64,000 bases of DNA from JAMZMI01 sp964353015 (GCA_964353015.1 CAYGUA010000011.1:1-64000), one strand, 5' to 3'. Shown: positions 19,093-28,012, numbered from the stretch's first letter. Notes: generated by a model from the sequence alone, not told the origin. Numbers and translations are program-made.

Positions 19093-20280
19093 ATGAAAAC
19101 GATAGACGATTTCAGCTTTAGAAACAGAAAAGCAATCATCAGAGTAGATTTTAATGTGCCTCTGAATGAAAATCATGAAGTTACCGATGATACCAGAATC
19201 AAAGCAGCCATTCCAACCATCAAAAAAATTATTGATGAAGGAGGTTCAGCCATATTAATGAGCCATTTAGGAAGACCTAAAACAGGCCCAGAAGATAAAT
19301 TTTCATTACGCCATATCATTCCTAATTTAAGTGAAAAACTAGGAGTGCCAGTTGACTTTGCCAATGATTGTATTGGAGAAGAGGCTGTTGAAAAATCGAA
19401 AGCATTAGGTGCTGGTCAGGTGCTTTTACTTGAAAATGTAAGGTTCTATAAAGAAGAGGAAAAAGGCGATGAAGCATTTGCCGAAAAACTCGCAGGATTA
19501 GGCGATATATATGTAAATGATGCGTTTGGAACTGCTCATAGAGCACATGCTTCCACTACCGTAGCTGCTACATTTTTATCAGATAAATGTTGTGGCTATG
19601 TGATGCAACAAGAACTTGAGAATGCGAAAAAAGTACTTGGCAATGCAGAAAGACCATTTACAGCAATCATGGGTGGTGCTAAAATTTCTGATAAAATTCT
19701 TATCATTGAGCGATTGCTTGATAACGTTGACAACTTGATCATCGGTGGTGGAATGTCTTATACATTTTCAAAAGCCAATGGAGGAAATATCGGAAAATCT
19801 CTTTTGGAAGCTGATAAGATGGAGCTGACTAAAGAAATCGTGAAAAAGGCTGAAGCTAAGGGCGTGAAATTATACCTTCCTGTGGATACAGTTATCGCAG
19901 ATGATTTCAGTCCTACAGCAAAAAATTATGTGGTAAAAGAAGGTCAGATTCCTGATGACTGGGAAGGCCTTGACATTGGACCTGAAACAGTGAAGATATT
20001 TGCTGAAGTAGTATCAAATTCAAAAACAATCCTTTGGAATGGCCCAATGGGCGTATTTGAATTTCCTGCGTTTGCTAAAGGCACTGATGCCATAGCAGAG
20101 GCTGTTGTAAAAGCCACAAAGGCCGGCGGATTTTCTTTGATTGGTGGGGGTGATTCCGCATCTGCAATTAATAACCTGGGCTATGGTGATGACGTGAGCT
20201 ACGTATCGACTGGTGGTGGTGCATTGCTGGAATATATGGAAGGAAAAGTACTTCCAGGAGTAGCAGCATTAGAAGAGTAA
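19093..20280 (+). CDS. pgk: Phosphoglycerate kinase
   Basis: 395 residues, the normal length. It converts 1,3-bisphosphoglycerate and ADP to 3-phosphoglycerate and ATP in glycolysis. Family motifs are clear: RVDFNVPLNENHEVTDDTR near the N-terminus, SHLGRPK, LENVRFYKEE, VNDAFGTAHRAHAS and, at the C-terminus, LIGGGDSASAI and STGGGALLEYMEGK. It starts at ATG 19093 and is closed by a strong hairpin terminator at 20305-20338, so it is probably transcribed alone. Confidence 0.97.
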   Translation: MKTIDDFSFRNRKAIIRVDFNVPLNENHEVTDDTRIKAAIPTIKKIIDEGGSAILMSHLGRPKTGPEDKFSLRHIIPNLSEKLGVPVDFANDCIGEEAVEKSKALGAGQVLLLENVRFYKEEEKGDEAFAEKLAGLGDIYVNDAFGTAHRAHASTTVAATFLSDKCCGYVMQQELENAKKVLGNAERPFTAIMGGAKISDKILIIERLLDNVDNLIIGGGMSYTFSKANGGNIGKSLLEADKMELTKEIVKKAEAKGVKLYLPVDTVIADDFSPTAKNYVVKEGQIPDDWEGLDIGPETVKIFAEVVSNSKTILWNGPMGVFEFPAFAKGTDAIAEAVVKATKAGGFSLIGGGDSASAINNLGYGDDVSYVSTGGGALLEYMEGKVLPGVAALEE

Positions 20281-20304
20281 ACAGAATTTTGTTCTATAAA
20301 AATC

Positions 20305-20339
20305 AAAAAAGAGGGGAAGAATACTTACCCTCTTTTTTT
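20305..20339 (+). terminator. Rho-independent terminator after pgk
   Basis: An 11-bp inverted repeat (20305-20315, A-tract plus GAGGG, pairing with 20328-20338, CCCTC plus T-tract) with a 12-nt loop, followed by T residues. It begins 24 nt after the pgk stop codon. Confidence 0.85.
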
Positions 20340-20742
20340 ACTTCAACAGATTCATCTTCTTGAAAACGAGGCAAATCTTTAGAAATCGTAATTATTCAAA
20401 TTTCAGTCATCAGAAGGTTTTCGAGGTTAAAAATCGAAATTTTGAAGGCATTTAATAAAGCTGTTGAATGAAGTAGACATCTAAAATTTGAACGTGATGA
20501 TTTATGAAAAATCTTGTTATATCGGCTGTTGACTGATAATTTCACAAGAATTTCAGTGAATCAATTTGATTGATGCCAAATTTCAACAGTTTATCGCATA
20601 CACTGTGAAACGCAACCTTGTTATTTGACCATTCATATAAAACTAACAAAAATCAGTTGATCACAACGCATTAAAATTTGCGAAAACAGCTAATAAACGC
20701 CGTTTTAGGACTATCTTAGGCACATATAATTAATCCTAACCT
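20340..20742. other. Intergenic region upstream of desaturase
   Basis: About 400 bp of AT-rich DNA with no open frame that looks real and no structured RNA I can recognise. It probably holds the promoter of the desaturase gene, but no clear TTG/TAnnTTTG pair with correct spacing was found. A long regulated leader is possible, given that desaturase genes are often temperature-controlled. Confidence 0.4.
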
Positions 20743-21855
20743 ATGAGTGCCCCCAATGTAAAGTTCAATGCTTACGATAGACCAGAATTCTTCATCGAAT
20801 TAAGAAAAAGAGTAAGTCAATATTTCAAAGAAAATAATATATCAAAATATGCTAATCTGAACATGAAGCTGAAAACAGCATTCATGATCTCCCTGTATTT
20901 CGTTCCATTTATTTTAATGATTTCCGGAGTAGTTTCATCTTTTGCAGGTGTAATGGGTATGTATGTTTTGATGGGTTTAGGCATGTCCGGAATTGGGTTG
21001 GCTATTATGCATGATGCAAACCACGGATCGTATTCCCGAAATCAAACGGTTAATAGCATCTTAGGATTCCTGTTAAATTTTACAGGTGGATTCCACGTTA
21101 ACTGGAAGATTCAGCACAATGTACTTCACCATTCATTCACTAATGTGCATGGTCATGATGAAGATATTGATAAAGGAATCATGCGTTTCTCACCTGATCA
21201 GCCGCACAAAAGCATTTATAAATATCAAGCATTCTATGCGCCATTCTTATATGGTTTGATGACTATCTATTGGTTCATTGGTAAAGACTTCATTCAATTA
21301 TACAGATACAAAGAGAAAGATCTATTGAAAGGTCAAGGTCTTACACCTACTAGTGCATTTGCACAAATTCTATTTCACAAGATCTGGTATGTGGGCTTGT
21401 TCATAGTATTGCCACTTGTAGTTGTGAATCTTGCATGGTGGCAGATTACCATTGGATTTTTGATGATGCACTTCATCTGCGGATTGTTGTTAGCTCTTAT
21501 CTTTCAACCTGCTCATGTAATTGAAGAAACAAATTTTTATGTGCCGGATGCAAACGGAAGTGTGGAAAACAACTGGGCAGTTCACCAAATGAGAACCACA
21601 GCCAATTTCGCAAACAAAAGCACTTTATTTTCATGGTTCATAGGAGGACTAAATTTTCAGATCGAGCATCATCTTTTCCCAAATATTTGCCATGTTCATT
21701 ACAAAGACATCTCAAAGATTGTAAAGACTACAGCTGAAGAGTTTGATGTGCCATATTATGAGCACAGAACGTTCTATGGTGCGCTGAAAAGCCATTTCAC
21801 CTTGCTTAATCAACTTGGTACAGGAGAATATGATAAAAAGCTCGTTTCAGCCTGA
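20743..21855 (+). CDS. Front-end fatty acid desaturase (linoleoyl-CoA/delta-6 type)
   Basis: 370 residues, a membrane di-iron desaturase. The three histidine boxes are HDANH (90-94), HNVLHH (125-130) and QIEHH (306-310). The glutamine in place of the first His of box three marks the front-end (delta-5/6) group. Four or more hydrophobic segments surround them. No cytochrome b5 domain is fused, so an external electron donor is needed. The substrate cannot be fixed from sequence. It stands alone between a long upstream region and a strong terminator. Confidence 0.88.
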   Translation: MSAPNVKFNAYDRPEFFIELRKRVSQYFKENNISKYANLNMKLKTAFMISLYFVPFILMISGVVSSFAGVMGMYVLMGLGMSGIGLAIMHDANHGSYSRNQTVNSILGFLLNFTGGFHVNWKIQHNVLHHSFTNVHGHDEDIDKGIMRFSPDQPHKSIYKYQAFYAPFLYGLMTIYWFIGKDFIQLYRYKEKDLLKGQGLTPTSAFAQILFHKIWYVGLFIVLPLVVVNLAWWQITIGFLMMHFICGLLLALIFQPAHVIEETNFYVPDANGSVENNWAVHQMRTTANFANKSTLFSWFIGGLNFQIEHHLFPNICHVHYKDISKIVKTTAEEFDVPYYEHRTFYGALKSHFTLLNQLGTGEYDKKLVSA

Positions 21856-22006
21856 TTGAAATTCGCTGTTTAAATCAATGTTATTGGTTACTTCGCTCCA
21901 ATTGGGGAACTAAAAATTGATCCATTCTGAAGATTTTTATAATTGGAAATCAATGAAATTGACCTTATAAAATTCTTACTCCTGTATTTCGTGAATTAAC
22001 AGCATC

Positions 22007-22050
22007 AAAAAAAGATCATTTCAATATTCTTGAAATGATCTTTTTTTTTT
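22007..22050. terminator. Strong bidirectional terminator
   Basis: A perfect 11-bp stem (GATCATTTCAA at 22014-22024 with its complement at 22030-22040) and a 5-nt loop, flanked by an A-tract before (22007-22013) and a 10-T tract after. It lies about 150 nt after the desaturase stop. Confidence 0.85.
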
Positions 22051-22083
22051 CGTCAGCAGATTCTGGTTCTTACAAAAAAGATC

Positions 22084-22118
22084 AAAAAAAAGGCCTCATC
22101 AAATGAATGATAAGGCCC
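22084..22118 (-). terminator. Terminator of tRNA-Leu(CAA)
   Basis: Read on the minus strand, a GGCCTTATCA/TGATGAGGCC-type stem with a short loop (22092-22117) is followed by seven or more T residues. It begins about 6 nt past the 3' end of the tRNA. Confidence 0.7.
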
Positions 22119-22122
22119 TTTG

Positions 22123-22204
22123 TACCAAAGGAGGGAATCGAACCCTCACTCCCGAAGGAACACGAGTTTGAGTCGTGCGCGTCTACCAGTTCCGCCACTT
22201 TGGC
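22123..22204 (-). tRNA. tRNA-Leu(CAA)
   Basis: 82 nt, cloverleaf with a long variable arm. The acceptor stem GCCAAAG pairs with CTTTGGT, with discriminator A. The anticodon stem CACGA/TCGTG encloses loop CTCAAAC, giving anticodon CAA (codon UUG). The variable arm TTCCTTCGGGAG and T-loop GGTTCGATTCC are present. No CCA is encoded. Confidence 0.95.
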
Positions 22205-22256
22205 TTGTCCGTTGGGAAACGGAACGCAAAACTATAATAAGTATTGAATTAAAACA

Positions 22257-22286
22257 ATAAAAAAGGAGAAGCTCTCGCCTCTCCTG
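22257..22286 (-). terminator. Terminator after the 194-aa secreted protein gene
   Basis: Minus-strand hairpin AGGAGA/TCTCCT (22264-22269 with 22280-22285) followed by a T-run. It lies about 30 nt past the stop codon of the minus-strand gene ending at 22317. Confidence 0.75.
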
Positions 22287-22316
22287 ATCTATTTTAATTA
22301 TTAATTGATTTTAAGA

Positions 22317-22901
22317 CTATAAAGTCACTGTTTTTTCATCAAATACTTTTCCGCGATGCATCAATACGAATGTCACTTCGGATGTTTTGGTATCCTTGAA
22401 GTTAAATTTCTTTTGAATCACGTCAGAATCATAACTTTGATAATACAGTCTTTCTCCGTTTTCGTCTAGAACGTAAAGGTTGATATCCTTCTTCTTAGGA
22501 TTATGACCTGTAACAATCACATTTTTCTCTTCAGCTTCTCTGAAACTGAATTTAAGATCAGACATGTCTCCAAGAATTACCTCTTCGGCATATTTGAAAT
22601 GGTCTGTTGTCAGCAGAACGGTATACGCTCCGTCAGGAAGAGTTGAAAGATTATATTGCTTTACAAAAGCGTCAGTTGATTTGATATCTTCTTTATGTAC
22701 GATCTGATTATTTGCATCAACCCATTGAATGGTTACCTCCTCGTCTTCTGCTCCTTTGTAAATCAGCTTGTAGTTGTCTTCCTTGTCCTGAGCAACAATC
22801 TTGCAATATGTTCCTACAGCGGTAGAATCACCTTTAGCACTCGTTTTTGCCGCACTTAAAACTATTAAAAGGGCAGCAATTGTTTTGATTGTGTTTCTCA
22901 T
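22317..22901 (-). CDS. Secreted two-domain beta-sandwich protein, function unknown
   Basis: 194 residues. A signal peptide (residues 1-22, core TIAALLIVLSAAK) is followed by two similar beta-sandwich repeats. The first runs about 40-110 (EEVTIQWVDANNQIVHKEDI ... LPDGAYTVLL). The second runs about 115-194 (DINLYVLDENGERLYYQSY ... VTFVLMHRGK). The pattern of a strand, a polar turn, and G-x-Y before the final strands resembles DUF3244-like domains in Bacteroidota. No T9SS sorting domain is present, so the protein is probably periplasmic. A Bacteroidetes-type promoter lies upstream and a terminator downstream, so it is a single-gene unit. Confidence 0.65.
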   Translation of the reverse strand: MRNTIKTIAALLIVLSAAKTSAKGDSTAVGTYCKIVAQDKEDNYKLIYKGAEDEEVTIQWVDANNQIVHKEDIKSTDAFVKQYNLSTLPDGAYTVLLTTDHFKYAEEVILGDMSDLKFSFREAEEKNVIVTGHNPKKKDINLYVLDENGERLYYQSYDSDVIQKKFNFKDTKTSEVTFVLMHRGKVFDEKTVTL

Positions 22902-22927
22902 ATTTGTTTTAATTATGAATTACAATA

Positions 22928-22958
22928 CAAAGTGAGCTAAGACTGTGATCATTTTCAA
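22928..22958 (-). promoter_or_regulatory. Putative Bacteroidetes-type promoter
   Basis: On the minus strand, a TTG (22956-22958) is separated by 20 nt from TCACTTTG (22928-22935). This is one mismatch from the -7 consensus TAnnTTTG with the usual -33/-7 spacing. It lies about 27 nt before the ATG of the 194-aa gene. Confidence 0.5.
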
Positions 22959-23026
22959 AAATTCAGTCGTTTCATTGAAATTTTTTCTCATAATGACCAA
23001 ATATTTTTAATTCATCCAATAAATAT

Positions 23027-23047
23027 GACAGTTTTTATAAAACTGTC
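23027..23047. repeat. Perfect 21-bp palindrome
   Basis: Two 9-bp arms (GACAGTTTT and AAAACTGTC) around a 3-nt centre. Position between divergent genes suggests an operator or a short hairpin. It has no long T-tract, so a terminator role is less likely. Confidence 0.5.
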
Positions 23048-23311
23048 AAATCACACTCGATTAATACCTGGTTTTTGTATTTATTACATCGAGGATGTGA
23101 TTATTCTAATATTCTTAATCGAGCAGAATTATTTTAACCCAATATTTGAATAGAAGAAATTTAATTCTGACAAATTCGAGCAATCCGAACAAAACCATAA
23201 ATTGTCTATTCGAATGCAACTAACAAAAAATAGATTTTTGCTAAGAAAACCACACAGAGCCAGCCGATATAAGATGGATATACCCTTGATTACATTTAAA
23301 ATCATTAATAA

Positions 23312-23689
23312 ATGGTAAGTTTTTGGAAAAGGTTAATGGCATATAATATAGACTTCCTGTTCTATCTGCTCTTTGCAATGATCTTCAGGTTCATATTCGC
23401 ACAACCTTTAGAAATGTATCTGAGTCTGGCCATCTCCATTTTTGTCTTTGAGATAAGCTTCCTGATATCTCCTTGGGCAGCAACACCGGGACGGAGGAAA
23501 ATGAATATTCAAGTTGTGGGAAAAAATGGGCAAAAATTACCTTGGCATAGAATCATATTAAGGACTTTTGCCAAAGTGGGTTCTCTTGCGATCTTTTTTA
23601 TTGGCTTTGCAATGATTGCTTTTAGGCAAGACAAACGTGCCTTACACGACCTAATTGCTAGTAGTTTGGTTGTATATAATTTGAGATGA
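23312..23689 (+). CDS. RDD family membrane protein
   Basis: 125 residues with three hydrophobic segments. The RDD signatures are visible: WKRLMAYNIDFLFYLLF at the N-terminus (Arg and Asp), TPGRRKMNIQVVGKNGQKL in the middle, and FRQDKRALHDLIASSLVV at the end. The molecular role is not established for most RDD proteins; transport has been proposed for some. The start is ATG 23312. The UPF0114 gene follows after 79 nt and may be co-transcribed. Confidence 0.82.
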   Translation: MVSFWKRLMAYNIDFLFYLLFAMIFRFIFAQPLEMYLSLAISIFVFEISFLISPWAATPGRRKMNIQVVGKNGQKLPWHRIILRTFAKVGSLAIFFIGFAMIAFRQDKRALHDLIASSLVVYNLR

Positions 23690-23768
23690 CGATTTTTTCA
23701 TGTTTTTTTCATTCCATCTACCCAATAATATTCTTATCTTTCCAAAAAGAATCCCAACATAATTAATA

Positions 23769-24353
23769 ATGGCAGAACAATCAGGACTCAAGAAATTTGA
23801 GAATTTTTTCGAAGGTTTCATTTTTTGGAGCAGATGGGTACAAGCACCTCTTTATATAGGTCTCTCATTTGGATCGATACTCTATCTCTTTAAGTTTTTC
23901 CAGGAACTGTATCATACATTCCTTCATACGCGTGAGCTACACGAAACGGAAATGATGCTCAGGATTTTGGGATTGGTAGATATTTCCATGGTTATGAACC
24001 TTGTAGTAATGGTAACCATTGGAGGTTATTCCATATTTACAAGTCGCATTGACGTAGATATGCATGACGACAAGCCATTATGGCTGGAGGATCTCGATGC
24101 TGGTCAGTTAAAAATTAAATTGGCTACTTCATTGGCGTCAATCTCTGGGGTACAACTTTTGAAGACCTTCATTGATTATAGAGAAGCAGAAGAAAAGGCT
24201 GGTGCAGAAGGAATTATTATAGAAATCATCATCCACATGGTATTCATCGTTTCAGCTCTTCTCCTTTCACAGACTGAAAAAATCACTCATAGTTACAAAC
24301 ATGGCCATGCTGCAATTGGTTCTCCTGATGATAGCAAGGAGGAAAGTCATTAA
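23769..24353 (+). CDS. UPF0114 (YqhA-like) membrane protein
   Basis: 194 residues with four hydrophobic segments. Characteristic stretches are FEGFIFWSRWVQAPLYIGL near the N-terminus, LVDISMVMNLVVMVTIGGYS and LASISGVQLLKTFID in the middle. The family is conserved in many bacteria without a defined function. A 12-bp hairpin terminator follows the stop. Confidence 0.88.
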   Translation: MAEQSGLKKFENFFEGFIFWSRWVQAPLYIGLSFGSILYLFKFFQELYHTFLHTRELHETEMMLRILGLVDISMVMNLVVMVTIGGYSIFTSRIDVDMHDDKPLWLEDLDAGQLKIKLATSLASISGVQLLKTFIDYREAEEKAGAEGIIIEIIIHMVFIVSALLLSQTEKITHSYKHGHAAIGSPDDSKEESH

Positions 24354-24375
24354 AACTGAAATCAAAACGCAATCA

Positions 24376-24412
24376 TAAAAAAGGCTTTGAGAAATCTCAA
24401 AGCCTTTTTTAT
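24376..24412. terminator. Bidirectional terminator between convergent genes
   Basis: A perfect 12-bp stem (AAGGCTTTGAGA at 24381-24392 with 24395-24406), A-tract before and T-tract after. It serves the UPF0114 gene and the M42 peptidase gene; the peptidase stop codon lies at its edge. Confidence 0.85.
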
Positions 24413-25464
24413 TAATACTGCCATGAAGCAGTATCTAACTCTTCAAGTGCGGCTGAGAGCAACTCTACCGAATGCTGAATATCAGATTTATGCGCCATTT
24501 CAATGACCTGATGCAAATGTCGAGTTGGAATAGATATTGCCCCGGCAATCGATCCATTTTTACCCATTCTTTGCACACCAGCTGTATCCGTTCCACCAGC
24601 AGCTAGTATTTCTGGCTGCCATGGGATTTCGTGTTTTCCAGCTATATCCTTGAGATACCTTACCATACGAGGATCACATATTGTCATAGCGTCCATTATT
24701 TTTATGGCCGTGCCTTTACCAAGAGATGTTACTTTTTCGTGTGCCTGAGCACCTGGTAAATCATAAGCTATGGTTGTATCTAACGCAATTCCAAAATCAG
24801 GATTGATACTATGCGCTGCAACATTGGCTCCTCTGATCCCTACTTCTTCCTGTACTGTAAAAACAGCATACACGTCAAATGCAGGTTGTTTGAGTTTTTT
24901 CAAGGTCTCAATCAATATGTAAACTGCAACACGGTTATCAATGGATTTGCAATTGACACAATCGCCCATTTCGATCAACTGGCGTTCTCTAGTAATGGGA
25001 TTTCCTATTTCAATCCACTCAGACAATTCCTCTTTAGACATGCCACAGTCGATAAAGTAATCCTCAATTTTTGCAACCTTATTTCGCTCATCAGCAGTCA
25101 TAACATGTATGGGTTTACTTCCCATCACTCCAATAATATCTTTCTTACCATGAATGATTACGCGCTGTGCAGTTAATGTCTTAGGATCAAAGCCACCAAG
25201 TGTTTGAAAACGAATGAAGCCCGCATCATCTATATACGAAACCAAAAAACCAATTTCATCCATATGGGCTGCCACCATGACGGATTTTCCTTCCGGGTTT
25301 TTTACTCCTTTTTTAAAGGCAATCACATTACCCATATTGTCAATAGAGTAACTATCCACGTGATCCTTGATTTCATCAACCACTAATTGCCTAATTGGAT
25401 TTTCAAATCCAGGAGCCCCTGGCATCTCACAAATATCCTTGAGCAGTTTTACATCTACTTTCAT
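24412..25464 (-). CDS. M42 family metallopeptidase (glutamyl/deblocking aminopeptidase-like)
   Basis: 350 residues, cytoplasmic di-metal aminopeptidase. The metal-ligand motifs are in order: AAHMDEIGF (His), KSIDNRVAVYI (Asp), TVQEEVGIRGA (Glu pair), ALDTTIAYD (Asp) and, near the C-terminus, TRHLHQVIEMAHKSD (His). It probably trims short peptides and forms a large oligomer as in the TET family. The start is ATG 25462-25464; an upstream TTG-based extension would run through the tRNA gene and is rejected. It lies downstream of tRNA-Leu(GAG) but is separated by a terminator. Confidence 0.9.
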   Translation of the reverse strand: MKVDVKLLKDICEMPGAPGFENPIRQLVVDEIKDHVDSYSIDNMGNVIAFKKGVKNPEGKSVMVAAHMDEIGFLVSYIDDAGFIRFQTLGGFDPKTLTAQRVIIHGKKDIIGVMGSKPIHVMTADERNKVAKIEDYFIDCGMSKEELSEWIEIGNPITRERQLIEMGDCVNCKSIDNRVAVYILIETLKKLKQPAFDVYAVFTVQEEVGIRGANVAAHSINPDFGIALDTTIAYDLPGAQAHEKVTSLGKGTAIKIMDAMTICDPRMVRYLKDIAGKHEIPWQPEILAAGGTDTAGVQRMGKNGSIAGAISIPTRHLHQVIEMAHKSDIQHSVELLSAALEELDTASWQY

Positions 25465-25492
25465 GTTCGTCTTTGATTTAAAACGTTTAAAA

Positions 25493-25521
25493 TTAAAAAA
25501 GTCCAGAATTACCCGGACTTT
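25493..25521 (-). terminator. Terminator of tRNA-Leu(GAG)
   Basis: Minus-strand stem AAAGTCC/GGACTTT (25515-25521 with 25498-25504) followed by a T-run. It begins 11 nt past the tRNA 3' end. Confidence 0.65.
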
Positions 25522-25531
25522 GATATTGATG

Positions 25532-25615
25532 TGCGCACGAGAAGATTCGAACTTCCACACAACTAAATGCACCACCCCCTCAAGATGGCGTGTCTACCAA
25601 TTTCACCACGTGCGC
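25532..25615 (-). tRNA. tRNA-Leu(GAG)
   Basis: 84 nt with a long variable arm. The acceptor GCGCACG pairs with CGTGCGC, discriminator A. The anticodon stem CCATC/GGTGG (with one T-G pair) encloses loop TTGAGGG, giving anticodon GAG (codons CUU/CUC). The D-arm TGGTAGACACG and T-loop AGTTCGAATCT are standard. No CCA is encoded. Confidence 0.95.
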
Positions 25616-25689
25616 AGTTTGAAAGGTTTCTTTCTTTGGTTCCGCAAATCTAGTAGATTTAGACTTAGTGAAAAAAGTGAATTCTCACT

Positions 25690-26637
25690 TTACTTTACTT
25701 CCCAAATACTATCTGTAAAAAGTGCGTTTTCATCAAAAAGATTCTCCACAACCTCAAATCCAGCTGATTCTGCTAAATAGGTAATTTCGTCGAGATCATA
25801 TTTTTTAGAAACTTCAACAAAAATCGTTTCCCATTTTTTAAACTGGATGGTCTCATCAAGACAGCCAATATGAATTTTCTGATCGCAAAGGCTAATCAAA
25901 TAGCTGCGACATTCGCCTGTCATAGGATCATAAACAGGATAATGCTCAAATTTTGATATGTCAAAATCCGCATTCATTTCCTGGTTAATTCTATTTAGGA
26001 GATTAAGGTTAAACATTTTTGTCACGCCCTGACTATCGTTGTAAGCTGACAATATTTTTGTAGGGTCCTTTTTCAAGTCAAATCCAATCAGCATTCGATC
26101 TCCAGTGTTCAGGTTTTCTCTCACACTTTTTAGAAAGGAAATTGCAGTTTCATTCAAGAAATTTCCAATATTAGATCCTAAGAAATAAACAACAGAGTGA
26201 CTATCCTCTTTAAACTTCAACTCACTAAGTACTTTAAAATAGTCACCTGCCAGCGGAGTGATATTAAGTTGCGGGAGTTCCGCCTTGAGATCCGCTTCTA
26301 AAATGGATAGCACATTGCTAGAAATATCGACGGGAAGATAGGAGAACTGAATATTTTGCTCAGTAAAATACCTGAGGAGCACTTTGGTCTTACTGCCATC
26401 TCCCGCGCCCAACTCCACCAGTCGAAAATCTTCATCAGGCTTCATTAGCTCTAATATTTTTGCTTTTTGATTTTGAAAAATATTCAATTCAGCCCTGGAA
26501 AGATAGTATTCATCCAACTCCATGATTTTTTGAAAAAGCTTGTCACCGGCTTCATCATAGAAATATCTGGACGATAGTTTTTTTGGATTGGCTGATAATC
26601 CTGTGATTATATCTTGTTCAAATTGTGTTAAAACCAC
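25690..26637 (-). CDS. egtD: L-histidine N-alpha-methyltransferase EgtD
   Basis: 315 residues. It transfers three methyl groups from SAM to histidine to give hercynine, the first step of ergothioneine synthesis. The EgtD signatures are SSRYFYDEAGDKLFQKIMEL (22-41), LDEYYLSRAE, the SAM-binding LVELGAGDGSKT (73-84) and YFLGSNIGNF. The length is typical (about 320). It lies 12 nt downstream of egtB on the same strand, so the two are almost certainly one operon. Confidence 0.93.
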   Translation of the reverse strand: MVLTQFEQDIITGLSANPKKLSSRYFYDEAGDKLFQKIMELDEYYLSRAELNIFQNQKAKILELMKPDEDFRLVELGAGDGSKTKVLLRYFTEQNIQFSYLPVDISSNVLSILEADLKAELPQLNITPLAGDYFKVLSELKFKEDSHSVVYFLGSNIGNFLNETAISFLKSVRENLNTGDRMLIGFDLKKDPTKILSAYNDSQGVTKMFNLNLLNRINQEMNADFDISKFEHYPVYDPMTGECRSYLISLCDQKIHIGCLDETIQFKKWETIFVEVSKKYDLDEITYLAESAGFEVVENLFDENALFTDSIWEVK

Positions 26638-26649
26638 TGATATTTCAAT

Positions 26650-27942
26650 TTAATCGATGTGTCTTGCTAAGCGGAGACCGCTACACATCCACCGAAGATG
26701 AGGGTGAAAAAAATTACGATAAGTAGGTCGAATATGATTTAATGGCGTGGCGTATGAGCCTCCTCTTAATACCATCTGATTAATCATAAACTTACCATTG
26801 TATTCGCCAAGCGCGCCCTCTGGAGCTTTGTAAAACGGATATGGACGATATGCACTTGCCGTCCATTCCCAAACATTGCCATAAAAATCAGATTGCCCTG
26901 TATTTATAGTTTCAAATTTCTGATGCTCTACAAAATTATCATGCACGGAGGGTTGCGTATATAATTTGGCGGCCACTTCCCACTCAAACTCAGTTGGCAA
27001 TCGACAGTTTTTCCATTTAGCGAATGCGTCTGCCTCATAAAAAGAAATATGACTCACAGGTGCATTCCAATCAATTGACTTCAATCCTGAAAGTGTATAA
27101 TATTTCCATTCATTCCCTTCATTTGTCCAATAAAGTGGCTGTGAGATTTGATTCTGCTGTACCCAATCCCATCCTTCCGAAAGCCAATTGAGATGATTTT
27201 TATAACCTCCTGCTTCAATAAACTGAAGAAATTCTCTATTGGTAACAAGTGCATTTGCAATTTCAAATTCATGTAGGTATTGGGTATGAACGCCTAGCTC
27301 ATTGTCAAAGCAAAAACCCTCCCCTTCAAATCCAATTTTATATGGCCCTTCGTCAACTTTTAACCATGTTCGCTTGGGAATTTCCTGACACGTTGAATGA
27401 TTCGATTTTTTATAAATAGGGTAAGTTGGATTATGCCCCAGAATATATTTTATATCGTAAATCAACAACTCCTGATGCTGCTGCTCGTGCTGAATTCCAA
27501 CTTCTAAAACATGAAGCAGACTATCATTCATTTCTGCATGTCCTAAGAAATTTTTCAGATTAATATCCACGTAAGATCTATAATCAAAAATTTCGCTGAC
27601 TGATGGTCTTGTAAGATTTCCACGATCTGCACGTGCCCATCTATCTCCTGCAGATATGTAATAGCTATTAAATAGGAAATGGAAATCAGGATGAAATGGA
27701 ACGTACTCAGAATTATATACTGAAAGTATAAATGTTTCAAAAAACCATGTAGTATGAGCCAAATGCCATTTTGGGGGACTTACATCTGTAATTGGCTGCA
27801 CAACATAATCTTCAATTTCAAGTGGCTCACAAATTTTCAGGGATTGCTTTCGTACTTGAAACAATCTGTCAATAATCTCCTCTTTATCCGTATCGTTTAT
27901 GATTTCTTGATTTGTCAAATTGCTTTTGATTAGAATGAGCAA
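26650..27942 (-). CDS. egtB: Ergothioneine sulfoxide synthase EgtB
   Basis: About 430 residues. This non-haem iron enzyme joins hercynine to a cysteine donor (gamma-glutamylcysteine or cysteine) with oxygen. The N-terminal DinB-like domain holds VSPPKWHLAHTTWFFE and the iron motif HEQQHQE (H152, H156). The C-terminal formylglycine-generating/sulfatase-modifying fold ends with FYGNVWEWTASAYRPYPFY and VLRGGSYATP...RPTYRNFF. No ATG precedes the conserved region; TTG at 27940-27942 or 27916-27918 must serve, the latter fitting family N-termini well. It is followed by egtD. No egtC-like or egtE-like gene is nearby. Confidence 0.92.
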   Translation of the reverse strand: MLILIKSNLTNQEIINDTDKEEIIDRLFQVRKQSLKICEPLEIEDYVVQPITDVSPPKWHLAHTTWFFETFILSVYNSEYVPFHPDFHFLFNSYYISAGDRWARADRGNLTRPSVSEIFDYRSYVDINLKNFLGHAEMNDSLLHVLEVGIQHEQQHQELLIYDIKYILGHNPTYPIYKKSNHSTCQEIPKRTWLKVDEGPYKIGFEGEGFCFDNELGVHTQYLHEFEIANALVTNREFLQFIEAGGYKNHLNWLSEGWDWVQQNQISQPLYWTNEGNEWKYYTLSGLKSIDWNAPVSHISFYEADAFAKWKNCRLPTEFEWEVAAKLYTQPSVHDNFVEHQKFETINTGQSDFYGNVWEWTASAYRPYPFYKAPEGALGEYNGKFMINQMVLRGGSYATPLNHIRPTYRNFFHPHLRWMCSGLRLARHID

Positions 27943-28012
27943 TTAAACCTAGTAACTTTTATAATTATCCAATTGTTCAATCCTCTCATTTGAATATTAG
28001 CAGACATTAATA

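Larger units (their letters stand above)
22902..23311. other. Divergent intergenic region with promoter and palindrome
   Basis: About 410 bp, very AT-rich, with no credible gene. It contains a putative promoter for the minus-strand secreted protein (22928-22958) and a perfect palindrome at 23027-23047. The rest, up to the RDD gene, has no recognisable signal. Confidence 0.5.

Noticed and set aside
25465..25575. N-terminal extension of the M42 peptidase
   Set aside because: The extension would be translated through tRNA-Leu(GAG) and its terminator; the ATG at 25464 fits the family.
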